From: Nonomuraea pusilla
GTDB taxonomy: Bacteria; Actinomycetota; Actinomycetes; Streptosporangiales; Streptosporangiaceae
Assembly (NCBI RefSeq): GCF_900109355.1
Contig: NZ_FOBF01000029.1
Location: 25,571-89,570, forward strand
Length of the DNA stretch: 64,000 nucleotides
Direction of reading: 5' to 3'
The notes beneath the pieces were generated by a model that had not been told where the DNA came from, searched no databases, and saw only the letters and a list, made by a program, of their open reading frames with translations. This document shows positions 9,131-17,082 of the stretch, piece by piece (the stretch's first letter is position 1; the number at the start of each line of letters is the position of its first letter). The position numbers and the translations under genes were made by a program.

Positions 9131-9241
9131 TCAGGCGTCGGTGCAGAGGCTGGTCGTGCTGCAGTTGGTCAGTCGCACGGACTCCCTCGCGGCAGGCTCG
9201 GTCTCCGGCAGGGCCTGAAGGTCCTGGACGTCGAACGACAT
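9131..9241 (-). CDS. lanA: Lanthipeptide precursor peptide, 36 residues
   Basis: A short minus-strand gene between synthetase and exporter: ATG at 9241 after a purine-rich GAGGAGAGGAGAAG site, stop at 9131. The leader (about residues 1-24) is acidic and helical with the motif LQALPETEP at 8-16, which resembles, from memory, the leaders of class IV (VenA-type) precursors. The core, about residues 25-36, reads TNCSTTSLCTDA: two cysteines at 27 and 33 and five Ser/Thr residues ahead of them. Two separate rings are possible, Thr25-Cys27 and one of Ser28/Thr29/Thr30 to Cys33. The leader cleavage site is not evident and no dedicated protease is nearby. The target or activity of the mature product cannot be predicted. 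Confidence 0.88.
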   Translation of the reverse strand: MSFDVQDLQALPETEPAARESVRLTNCSTTSLCTDA

Positions 9242-9320
9242 GGTCTTCTCCTCTCCTCGGTCGCCGGGCCGCCCTTGCGCGTCCCGGACGTCACTCCGCC
9301 GTCCCTGGGGGAACGGCGCG

Positions 9321-11993
9321 TCATGGGGCGGCCGGCAGCCACATCCGGGTGGAGCGGTCGCGCAGCCGCAGGAGGAAGGCGAGGACGCCCGCCGTTCCTC
9401 CCAGGTAGGTGAGCGGGACGTCGCCGTCGCCGCTGGGAACGAGCAGCCGCCCGCCGTGGTCGGCCGCCGCGGCCTCCAGGCAGCCGGCCAGGTCCAGCGC
9501 CCACCGCCGGTAGCGCTCCTCGCCGGTCAGCTCGGCGAGGTCGAGCAGGAACTCCCCGTCGCCGGGAAGCCCGTGGCAGTGCGCCTGCCCCGACTGCCAG
9601 CGGGTGCGGTGCACGGCCTTCGCCGCCTTGCGGGCCAGGTCGAGCGACACCGGATCGCCCGTCGCCCGCCAGTGGCGCACCAGGAAGGTGCCGATGCCGG
9701 AGGAACCGCTGCACCAGTGCGGGCGGCGCGGCCACAGCGTCTCCGGCTCGCCGCGTGTCGTCGGCCACCAGGCCGTGTCGCCCTGCACGTCGGCGTACGC
9801 GGCGAAGGCGCGCGCGATCTCGTCCACCGTGGTCGTCCAGTCGGGCCGGTCGAGGGCGAGGCCCGCGTGGAGCAGGGCGGTGCCGATCCCCGCGATGCCG
9901 TGGGCGAACCCGAAGTGGTCGACCCCGGCGAGCCCGGAGTCGTACGACTCGGGCGTCGCCCACCGGGGGTGACCGTCCAGGTACGACCGCGTCTCGTGCA
10001 GGGTGTGGAACACGCGGGCGGCGTGCTCCCGCAGGGCGGGGTCGCCGGTGCGCGAGGCGAGGTGCAGCACCGCCAGGCCGCAGCCGGCCAGCCCGTGGGT
10101 CACGTCGGGGCTGGGGGTGTCCGCCGGCAGCTTCGCCGCCGACTCGGCGGCGAAGCGGGCCGTCGCGCCGTCGCCGAGCGCGGTGGCCGCCTCGTGCAGG
10201 GCCCACAGGGTTCCTGAGCGCCCGAAGTACAGGCCGGGCCGCAGGACGGGCTCGCGTTCCAGCCGCCGCCTCAGCCACCGGGTCAGGGCGGCGACGGCGT
10301 CGCCGACGTCCGCCGCCGGCAGGGCCCGGGTCAGCACGCCGAGGACGCCGGCCGCGCCGGCGCTGACCGCGCACGGGTCGGCCTCGGCGTCGTCCATCAG
10401 GTTGTTCCAGGGGGACGGGCTGTCCTCGCCCGCGTCCATCGTCTCGACCAGGTGGGCGATCCCGTCGCTGATCATGCGGTCGAGCCGGCCGGGCGGCCGG
10501 GGCGAGGCCGCAGAGGCCGCAGAGGCCGCAGAGGCCGTGGAGGCGGTGGAGGCGGTGGAGGCGGTGGCCCCGGGAGCGAGGCCGGCCAGGAAGCGCTCGC
10601 AGGCGTCCAGCGACCAGCGCCGGGCCGGTTCCGCCGCGAGCAGCCCCTCGACGAGGGGGCGCAGCAGGGCGAGGGTGGGGTTGGCCGTCGCGGCCCCCGC
10701 GACCCGGGCGAGGACCGGCTCCCCGGGATGCGCCCCGACCGCGAGGAAGAAGGCCAGCGCGCCGAGGGCGTAGCGGTCGGCGCTCTCGTCCGGAGCCGGA
10801 CGCAGCCGCCCGGCCTGGCCGGCCAGCTCGGGCGCCACATACCCGGCGGTGCCGCCGGCCGGCACGGTGTCCCCCGGCGCCGCGGCGTGCTCCAGATCGA
10901 TGAGCCGAAGCTCGCCGTCGGGCAGCACGACCACGTTGTTCGGCGACACGTCGCCGATCCTGAGCCCCCTGCCGTGGACGGCGCGTACCAGGGCGACCAG
11001 GCGGGTGAGCACCCGCAGCGCCGGCTCGGCGGCGACGCCGAAGCCGCTCTCCCCCAGCGGGCCGGTGTGCCGGTCCACCCAGCGCTGCAGCGTCATGCCC
11101 GGCAGGTACTCCTCCGCCAGGAAGACGTGCCCGCCCTGCTCGAAGAAGTCCACGACGGCGGGCACGGTGCCGCTGGACGCCAGCTCCCGCAGCCGCAGAT
11201 GCTCGGCCGCGACCCGGCCGGCGGCGTCCACGCCGCGCAGGTCGGCGCAGGCGTGCGGCCGGCCCTCCTTGATGATCACCTCGTGCCCGGTCTTGGTGTC
11301 CTCCGCGTGGTACACGCCTCCCCGGTTGGAGTGCCGGATGGCCCGGCGCACCACGAACCGGTCGTTCAGCAGCACCGCGGCGGCTCTCCTCGCGGGGGGC
11401 GGGGCCTCGAACGGGCAGGCCGCGAACGGCGGCGGGGAGAAGCGCGGCTCGCGCGGGTCGAGCACGAACTCCCCGTCGGGGGCCCGCAGCCGGACCTCGT
11501 AGAACCCGTCGTTGCCCAGCACCCGGTGCCCGGTGAACGCCCCGTAGCGGTAGTGCACGATCCCGCCGGGCCGGTACGGGCGGTCGGACAGGACGAGCGG
11601 GCCGGGCAGCCCCCGGGTGGCCTCGTCGAGCAGCGCGGCGAGCCGTACCGACTCGGCGTCGTCACGCGGGTAGACCGTCACGAACTTGCCGGCCTGCCCG
11701 CGGGCGCAGTGCGCCTGCAGGAGCTTCCAGTACTCGCCCAGCCGTACGGGGAACTTGAAGGCGCAGCCGGCTTCGACCAGCACCCGCGAGGCGCGGGAGA
11801 GCACTATGGGAGCCGACAGCATCGTCGCCGAGACGTGCAGCTTCCATCCCTGGCGGGGCATCGGGTAGCCGTGCGGGGTGACCCCGCACCAGAAGTCGCC
11901 GGGCCTGACCGACCAGCCGTCCGCGCCGGCGCGGGCCAGCTCGGCCCTGACGATGTCCTGGAGCAGGTCCGGATCCTCCACGTGCGTCGCCAC
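9321..11993 (-). CDS. lanL: Class IV-type lanthipeptide synthetase (lyase-kinase-cyclase)
   Basis: An 890-residue three-domain enzyme. Residues about 1-215 match the phosphoSer/Thr lyase region (GWKLHVSATMLSAPIVLSR, GKFVTVYPRDD, VHYRYGAF). About 216-475 is a kinase domain with VIIKEGRPH (lysine), IGDVSPNNVVVL (catalytic Asp) and LIDLEHA (metal Asp). About 500-890 is a LanC-like cyclase with AHGIAGIG, HWCSGSSG near 759 and AHCHGLPG near 804. The Cys, Cys and His zinc ligands are therefore present, the accepted mark of class IV (LanL) rather than class III (LanKC). A Ser/Ala/Thr-rich linker coded by 9-bp repeats joins kinase and cyclase. The GTG start at 11993 follows GGGGAGG. It phosphorylates and dehydrates core Ser/Thr and forms thioether rings. 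Confidence 0.9.
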   Translation of the reverse strand: MATHVEDPDLLQDIVRAELARAGADGWSVRPGDFWCGVTPHGYPMPRQGWKLHVSATMLSAPIVLSRASRVLVEAGCAFKFPVRLGEYWKLLQAHCARGQAGKFVTVYPRDDAESVRLAALLDEATRGLPGPLVLSDRPYRPGGIVHYRYGAFTGHRVLGNDGFYEVRLRAPDGEFVLDPREPRFSPPPFAACPFEAPPPARRAAAVLLNDRFVVRRAIRHSNRGGVYHAEDTKTGHEVIIKEGRPHACADLRGVDAAGRVAAEHLRLRELASSGTVPAVVDFFEQGGHVFLAEEYLPGMTLQRWVDRHTGPLGESGFGVAAEPALRVLTRLVALVRAVHGRGLRIGDVSPNNVVVLPDGELRLIDLEHAAAPGDTVPAGGTAGYVAPELAGQAGRLRPAPDESADRYALGALAFFLAVGAHPGEPVLARVAGAATANPTLALLRPLVEGLLAAEPARRWSLDACERFLAGLAPGATASTASTASTASAASAASAASPRPPGRLDRMISDGIAHLVETMDAGEDSPSPWNNLMDDAEADPCAVSAGAAGVLGVLTRALPAADVGDAVAALTRWLRRRLEREPVLRPGLYFGRSGTLWALHEAATALGDGATARFAAESAAKLPADTPSPDVTHGLAGCGLAVLHLASRTGDPALREHAARVFHTLHETRSYLDGHPRWATPESYDSGLAGVDHFGFAHGIAGIGTALLHAGLALDRPDWTTTVDEIARAFAAYADVQGDTAWWPTTRGEPETLWPRRPHWCSGSSGIGTFLVRHWRATGDPVSLDLARKAAKAVHRTRWQSGQAHCHGLPGDGEFLLDLAELTGEERYRRWALDLAGCLEAAAADHGGRLLVPSGDGDVPLTYLGGTAGVLAFLLRLRDRSTRMWLPAAP
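10504..10566 (-). repeat. 9-bp tandem repeat in the synthetase linker
   Basis: Seven 9-bp units (GAGGCCGCA drifting to GAGGCGGTG on the plus strand) encode repeated three-residue Ala/Ser/Thr steps between the kinase and cyclase domains, residues about 476-497. Confidence 0.9.
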
Positions 11994-12167
11994 CCCGGTG
12001 CCTCCCCGTGAGCCGCTGGTTCCTCAGGACACCGGCGAGTCTCGCGGGGCCGTCTAAACAACCACTTGTGGCGTCTTACGAGACCTCACCCGGCCGCCCT
12101 TGCGGCGGCTGAACCCGCGCCCGGAGCGGGCAGAACCTTTTCCGGGGTTCCGCCGTCAAAGCAGAAC

Positions 12168-12659
12168 ATGATGAAGACGATGATCGGCGCCTCCTTCCTC
12201 GCCGCCTCGCTGCTGGTCTGCGGCGCCACAGCGGCCGGCGCCCAGACGAAGCCGGCGCTGGGCCCGTACGGCTACGGCGCCGTGAAGCTCGGCATGACGG
12301 CCAAGCAGGCCCAGGCCACGGGTGAGGTCGTCAAGAAGATGCCGGGCAACGGCGGCTGCTCCGGCTGGGACCTCAAGAAGTTCCCCAACCCCAAGGACGC
12401 GGTCGGCGTCTACATCTCCCCGAGGAAGGGCGTCGCCGCCATCTTCGCCGCGAAGGGCATGACGACCCCCGAGGGCATCACGATCGGCTCCACCCTCAAG
12501 CGGGTGAAGGCCGTCTACCCGCGGATCAAGCAGGACTTCCACGGCTACTACGTGATCACCGTCCCCGGCAACAAGAAGGCGTACTACAGCTTCGGCGTCA
12601 CGCGCGGCAAGGTCACCGAGTACGGCATCGCGCTCAACGACCAGGACTGCTTCAACTAA
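12168..12659 (+). CDS. Small secreted protein, function unknown
   Basis: A 163-residue protein with a classical signal peptide: MMKTM start, hydrophobic core ASFLAASLLVCGATAA and a likely cut after AGA near residue 24. The mature part begins with LGPYGYGAVKLGMTAKQAQ, a small motif that recurs in actinomycete exported proteins, and has two cysteines (in GGCSGWD and the C-terminal DQDC) that could form a disulfide. I know no function. Codon use matches its neighbours. I took ATG 12168 because the signal peptide starts there; the adjacent ATG at 12171 is equally possible. It is divergent from the lan operon, about 170 bases away, with no shared operator that I can see. Confidence 0.75.
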   Translation: MMKTMIGASFLAASLLVCGATAAGAQTKPALGPYGYGAVKLGMTAKQAQATGEVVKKMPGNGGCSGWDLKKFPNPKDAVGVYISPRKGVAAIFAAKGMTTPEGITIGSTLKRVKAVYPRIKQDFHGYYVITVPGNKKAYYSFGVTRGKVTEYGIALNDQDCFN

Positions 12660-12715
12660 CGCACCTTGGGCCCGAGCGGCGGGGCCGGGAAGGAACCGGG
12701 GCCGGGGTCCCATAC

Positions 12716-12730
12716 GTCACCATTGGTGAC
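12716..12730. promoter_or_regulatory. Palindrome upstream of the AIM24-family gene
   Basis: A perfect 7-bp inverted repeat around one base (GTCACCA-T-TGGTGAC) ends 27 bases before the next start codon, a good position for a repressor or activator site. No regulator gene is adjacent. Confidence 0.45.
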
Positions 12731-12757
12731 AGGACTCCGGCCCGTGGAAAGGACCTC

Positions 12758-13423
12758 ATGCGCAGCCCACTTCTGGGAAACCTCGACCCCCAGCGGGTCC
12801 CCGGCACGTTCGCCCTGCAGAACTCCAAGATGCTCCGCGTGCAGGTGTCGGGCGACGTGCTCGCCCGGCAGGGCTCCATGGTGGCCTTCCAGGGCCAGAT
12901 GGACTTCGACTACGAGGGGTCGGGCGGGGTCGGCAAGCTGCTGAAGAAGATGGTGACGGGCGAGGGCGCGCCGCTCATGCGGGTCAAGGGGCAGGGGATG
13001 CTGTTCCTGGCCGACAACGCCGACGACGTCCACCTGTTCTACCTGGAGAACGAGGCCCTCACCGTCAACGGCCGCAACCTGCTCGCCATGGACGCGCAGC
13101 TCACCTGGGACATCCAGCGCGTCCAGGGCGCGGGCATCGCCGCCGGCGGCCTGTTCAACATGACGATCAGGGGCACGGGCTGGGTGGCGGTGACGGCGCA
13201 CGGCGCGCCGGTGCTGCTCGACACCTCCCGGCTGCCGACGTACGTCGACGGGCAGTCGGCCGTCTGCTGGAGCGCCGGGCTGCACGTGGGCGTCAACCGG
13301 ACGATGAAGGCCGGGGCGCTGATCGGCCGGGGCAGCGGCGAGGCTCTGCAGCTCGCCTTCCAGGGCCAGGGCTTCGTCCTGGTGCAGGCGAGCGAGGGCC
13401 CGCCGGTGCCGCAGACCCGCTGA
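12758..13423 (+). CDS. AIM24 family protein
   Basis: A 221-residue protein of the AIM24 (old DUF124) family, recognised by the all-beta pattern with MLRVQVSGDVLARQGSMVAFQG, a middle segment GQGMLFLADNADDVHLFYLENEALTVNGRNLLAMDAQ (broken here by the family's usual turns) and the late GAPVLLDT block. Family members form beta-prism trimers; bacterial roles are unclear, and the yeast homologue is mitochondrial. No signal peptide, so cytoplasmic. The ATG at 12758 has GGAAAGGA upstream. It reads alone, and a palindrome just upstream may regulate it. It converges on the potassium channel gene. Confidence 0.85.
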   Translation: MRSPLLGNLDPQRVPGTFALQNSKMLRVQVSGDVLARQGSMVAFQGQMDFDYEGSGGVGKLLKKMVTGEGAPLMRVKGQGMLFLADNADDVHLFYLENEALTVNGRNLLAMDAQLTWDIQRVQGAGIAAGGLFNMTIRGTGWVAVTAHGAPVLLDTSRLPTYVDGQSAVCWSAGLHVGVNRTMKAGALIGRGSGEALQLAFQGQGFVLVQASEGPPVPQTR

Positions 13424-13448
13424 CGCGCGGCGGCGGGCGCCCCGGCCC

Positions 13449-14792
13449 TCAGCCGACGATGACGCGCTCCTCGGGGAGCTCGTACCGGCGGGTGCGCTGC
13501 TTCAGCGCGAGTGCCGAGCCGAGGGTGAGCGGCCCCGTCCTGCCGACGAACATGAGCAGCACCAGCAGCAGCTGGCCCGCGGTGCCGGTCTGGGCGGTGA
13601 TGCCGGTGGACAGGCCGACCGTGCCGAAGGCCGAGACCACCTCGAAGAGCACCTCGTCCAGGCCGTGCGGGGTGAGGACGAGCAGCGCGTAGGTGGACGC
13701 GGCGATCAGCGTCACGCTGATCAGGGTCAGGGAGATGGCCTGGCGCTGGGCGTGCTCGGGCACCCGCCGGTTCCCCACGTTCACCTGCGGCTCGCCCCGC
13801 AGCTCCGCCCAGACGACGAAGGCCAGCAGGCCGAACGTGGTCACCTTGATGCCGCCCGCCGTGCCGGCGCTGCCGCCGCCGACGAACATCAGCACGTCGG
13901 TCGCGAGCCAGCTGGACGGGTGCATCTGCGCGAGGTCCAGGCTGTTGAACCCGGCGGTACGCGGCATGACGGCGGTGAAGAAGGCGGCGAGGAGCTTGCC
14001 GGGGCCGTCCAGCGGGCCGAGCGTGCGGGGGTTGCGCCACTCGGTGGCCAGGAACACCAGCGTGCCGCAGACCAGCAGCGCCACGGTGACGACGACGGTG
14101 ACGCGGGTGAGCATCGACCAGCGGCCGGGCCGCCGCCGCAGCGTGATCAGCTCGAACAGCACCGGGTAGCCCAGCCCGCCCACGATCACGGCCGCCGCGA
14201 TCGTCCCGCAGATCCACGGGTCGGTGACGAAACGGATGAGGTTGTCCGGCCACAGGGCGAACCCGGCGTTGTTGAACGCCGAGATCGCGTGGAAGACGCC
14301 CAGATAGAGGGCTCGTCCGGGCGGCTCGCCGTAGCCCAGGAGGAAGCGGGCGGTCAGGACCGCCGCCGCGGCCGCCTCGCAGGCGAGGCTGAAGACGACG
14401 ACCTTGCGCACGACCCGGCGCACGTCGGCCAGGCTGAACGTCTTGGTCTCCGCCTGGGCGAAGATCTTGGCGCGTAACCCGATCCTGCCCGACACCAGGA
14501 CGGTGAACAGCGTCGCGAGCGTCATGATCCCGAGGCCGCCGACCTGGATCAGCCCGGCGATGACGACCTGGCCGAAGACCGACCAGTGCGTCGCGGTGTC
14601 CACGACCGCGAGGCCCGTCACGCACACGGCGGACGTCGCGGTGAACAGCGCGGCCTGCCAGCCCGCCGAGTGGCCGGAGGCGGTGGCGACGGGCAGCGCG
14701 AGCAGCGCGGTGCCGCAGGCGACGGCCACGCCGAAGCCGAGCACCACCATCTGCGACGGATGGGTGAAGCGGGCCTGCCAGGCGCGGGTCAT
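13449..14792 (-). CDS. TrkH/KtrB-type potassium uptake membrane subunit
   Basis: A 447-residue membrane protein with the fourfold TM-pore-TM layout of KtrB/TrkH. All four pore motifs can be seen: TATSAVCVTGLAVVDT, FHAISAFNNAGFALWP, MFVGGGSAGTAGGIKVTTF and VSAFGTVGLSTGI, each with the filter glycine. It moves K+ (or Na+ coupled K+) through the cell membrane. The usual cytosolic gating partner (KtrA/TrkA with RCK domains) is not encoded here. The ATG start at 14792 overlaps the stop codon of the upstream antiporter gene (ATGA), so the two are translationally coupled, suggesting joint control of K+ and Na+/H+ balance. Confidence 0.9.
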   Translation of the reverse strand: MTRAWQARFTHPSQMVVLGFGVAVACGTALLALPVATASGHSAGWQAALFTATSAVCVTGLAVVDTATHWSVFGQVVIAGLIQVGGLGIMTLATLFTVLVSGRIGLRAKIFAQAETKTFSLADVRRVVRKVVVFSLACEAAAAAVLTARFLLGYGEPPGRALYLGVFHAISAFNNAGFALWPDNLIRFVTDPWICGTIAAAVIVGGLGYPVLFELITLRRRPGRWSMLTRVTVVVTVALLVCGTLVFLATEWRNPRTLGPLDGPGKLLAAFFTAVMPRTAGFNSLDLAQMHPSSWLATDVLMFVGGGSAGTAGGIKVTTFGLLAFVVWAELRGEPQVNVGNRRVPEHAQRQAISLTLISVTLIAASTYALLVLTPHGLDEVLFEVVSAFGTVGLSTGITAQTGTAGQLLLVLLMFVGRTGPLTLGSALALKQRTRRYELPEERVIVG

Positions 14793-16030
14793 GACGGCGA
14801 CCCTCCGCCTTCCCTGTCGCGCCGGCGCCACGCCGCGTGGAACCAGGCCGGGACCTCGCGCTCGTCGTCGAAGCCGCGGGCCACCACGATGTCGGTCGAG
14901 CTGTGCAGCAGGATCGACAGCACGATGGTCACCGCCACGAGCTGGAACACCTGCTGCGCGGCGGCGATGCCGGAGCCGAGCACCAGCAGCCCGTACACGA
15001 CCGAGGCGAAGCCCTTCGGCCCGAACCACGCCACCGCCGCCTGCTCCCGCACCGACAGGCCGGCGCGCAGGAACGAGATCCAGATCGCGACCGGGCGGGC
15101 CAGCACGAGCGCGAGCACCGCGAACAGCCAGCCCTGCCAGCCGACCGAGCCCAGCAGCGCCGGGGTGATGAGCGCCCCGAACACCAGCAGCGCCGCGAGC
15201 TTGAACACCTCGGCGATGAGCTCGCCGAAGTGCTCGAACGACTCGCGCTGCCGCTGCCCGAAGGTGGCCACGGTGATGCCGGCCGAGAACGCGGCCAGGA
15301 ACAGGTTGCCGTGCGTGGCCTTGCCGACGGCGAGCACCAGCAGGCCGATGGCGAGGGCGTTGAGCGGCTCGTACGGGGTGGAGGCGGAGAACCAGCGCGT
15401 CTGCTCCAGCCTGATGGCCGCCCACGGCACGGCGACCCCGATGAGGACGCCCAGGCCGAGCTCCAGCCCGAGCTCGCCCAGGTGCAGGTCGGCCGAGCCG
15501 GAGGCGACGGCCAGGAACAGGATGACGAACGGCAGGGCGAGGCCGTCGTTGACGCCGGACTCGACGTTGAGGAGCTGGCGCAGCCGGGGCGGGACCTTCT
15601 CGTTGCCGACGAGCGCGGCGGCGAACACCGGGTCGGTCGGCGCCAGGATCGCGCCGATCAGCAGCGACTCGATCCAGCCGAGGCCGATCAGGTAGTGGGC
15701 GCCGACGGCGGTGATGACCAGGGTGAGCGGCAGGCCCCAGCCGAGCGCGCGGCCCGGCAGCCGCCACGCGCCGCGCAGCTCGGCCCAGCCCACCCGCATG
15801 CCGTCGGTGAACAGCACGGTGAACAGCGCCAGCTCCGCGAGCGTCGCCACGAGGTCGTCGCCGGGTTTGAGCGACACCACGCCCAGCACGCCGTCGCCGA
15901 GCAGGAAGCCGGCCACCAGGAACAGCGCGGCCGTGGACAGGATGGTGCGGTGGGCCAGGCTCGACAGCAGCACGGCCAGCAGGAGCACGCCCGCGAACGC
16001 GATCAGCAAGGTGGTGCCCATCAGCGGCAC
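14789..16030 (-). CDS. CPA1-type cation/proton antiporter
   Basis: A 413-residue membrane protein with about twelve helices. APTDPVFAAALVG and ESGVNDGLALP are the CPA1 signature motifs; their aspartates form the ion and proton site in NhaP-type Na+(K+)/H+ antiporters. The C-terminal tail is short, without a regulatory RCK domain. It is the first gene of a two-gene unit with the potassium channel (4-base overlap). The start could be GTG 16030 or ATG 16021; neither has a clear ribosome site. The likely role is pH and monovalent cation balance. Confidence 0.88.
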   Translation of the reverse strand: MPLMGTTLLIAFAGVLLLAVLLSSLAHRTILSTAALFLVAGFLLGDGVLGVVSLKPGDDLVATLAELALFTVLFTDGMRVGWAELRGAWRLPGRALGWGLPLTLVITAVGAHYLIGLGWIESLLIGAILAPTDPVFAAALVGNEKVPPRLRQLLNVESGVNDGLALPFVILFLAVASGSADLHLGELGLELGLGVLIGVAVPWAAIRLEQTRWFSASTPYEPLNALAIGLLVLAVGKATHGNLFLAAFSAGITVATFGQRQRESFEHFGELIAEVFKLAALLVFGALITPALLGSVGWQGWLFAVLALVLARPVAIWISFLRAGLSVREQAAVAWFGPKGFASVVYGLLVLGSGIAAAQQVFQLVAVTIVLSILLHSSTDIVVARGFDDEREVPAWFHAAWRRRDREGGGSPS

Positions 16031-16244
16031 CGCGAGCAGGGGGTCATGGCGGGAGGCCTCCAGTCAGGGGTTTCGTGAATCTCGCCGACCAGGCTTCCCG
16101 GCACACCGGGCGCTACCTTAACAGTTCGCCCATCCCTGAGCATCACCGGACCACGGGAGCATTCCACGGCCCGGATTCGGGCCGGTGGGGTGCGACTCGC
16201 CGGTGGGCGGCAACACAACCGGCCGGCACGGCGTCTAACCAGAT

Positions 16245-16850
16245 ATGCAGCGATTCGAGCACATCCGCAGGTCCGCGTCCCTTCTAGCCCTGTCGGCGGG
16301 CATGCTGGTGGCGTCGGTCGCCTGCGGCACGTCCACGCCAGCGGGCACCGCCGCCTCCTCCGTGGCGGCGACCGGCTCCTCGTCCGAGCCGCCGCCCCTG
16401 AACGTCTCCGGGGCCGCCGTCACCGGGGCCACCGCGAGCCGGTGCCACTCCGCCGACCTGTCCGCCCGGGTCGGCGCCCTGGACGCCGGCGCGGGCCAGC
16501 GCAACGCCCCGCTCGTGCTCACCAACGTCTCCTCCCGCTCCTGCCGCCTGTACGGCTACGTCGGCCTGATCATGATCGACGCCCGGGGCGACGTGCTGCG
16601 CACCCGTACGCGCAGGAACGGCAGCGCCCACCCCCAGGGCGTCACCCTGCGGCCGGGAGCCTCGGCGCACGCCACCCTGCACTGGACCGTCGTCACGGCC
16701 GGGCACGAGACCCGCTGCCCCCAGTCCGCCCGGCTGATCATCCTGCCTCCTGACGAGGTGGGCACCCACCTGGAGATCCCGTTCACGGCGGCGCCGTGCG
16801 ACGACGGGCGCATCGACGTCACCCCGGTGGCCGCCGGAACCCACGGGTGA
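16245..16850 (+). CDS. DUF4232-type lipoprotein
   Basis: A 201-residue exported lipoprotein. The signal segment LLALSAGMLVASVACGTST ends in a lipobox (VASVAC) with the acylated cysteine near residue 27, followed by a Ser/Ala-rich tether. The globular part has CHSADLSARVG, LVLTNVSSRSCRLYGYVG and CPQSARLIILPP, the pattern of DUF4232 proteins, an actinomycete family of immunoglobulin-like folds with two disulfides and no assigned function. There is no Shine-Dalgarno site before ATG 16245, but a possible -10 box (TCTAAC) lies about ten bases ahead, so the transcript may be almost leaderless. Confidence 0.8.
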   Translation: MQRFEHIRRSASLLALSAGMLVASVACGTSTPAGTAASSVAATGSSSEPPPLNVSGAAVTGATASRCHSADLSARVGALDAGAGQRNAPLVLTNVSSRSCRLYGYVGLIMIDARGDVLRTRTRRNGSAHPQGVTLRPGASAHATLHWTVVTAGHETRCPQSARLIILPPDEVGTHLEIPFTAAPCDDGRIDVTPVAAGTHG

Positions 16851-17082
16851 GCAGGGGCCGCCTCACCGGGGTCGCACGCCGGCGGCAGCCGACCTGCTGA
16901 CGCCGGCTCCGGCGCGACGGGCGATGCCCGGCGAAGGGGCGGCGCGGGATCCTCCCGGCATCGCGATCACGACTTTCGGGCCGTGCCGCGCCGTCGCCCC
17001 CTCAACCCCCGCCGGCGAGCCACCACGGACGGTCGCGTTGCGTAAGGTGTCTGGCGCGGACGGTGACGGAAGGCGGTGGGGC

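Noticed and set aside
9321..11993. Class III (LanKC) assignment for the synthetase
   Set aside because: The cyclase domain keeps the WCSG and CHG zinc-ligand motifs, which class III enzymes lack.
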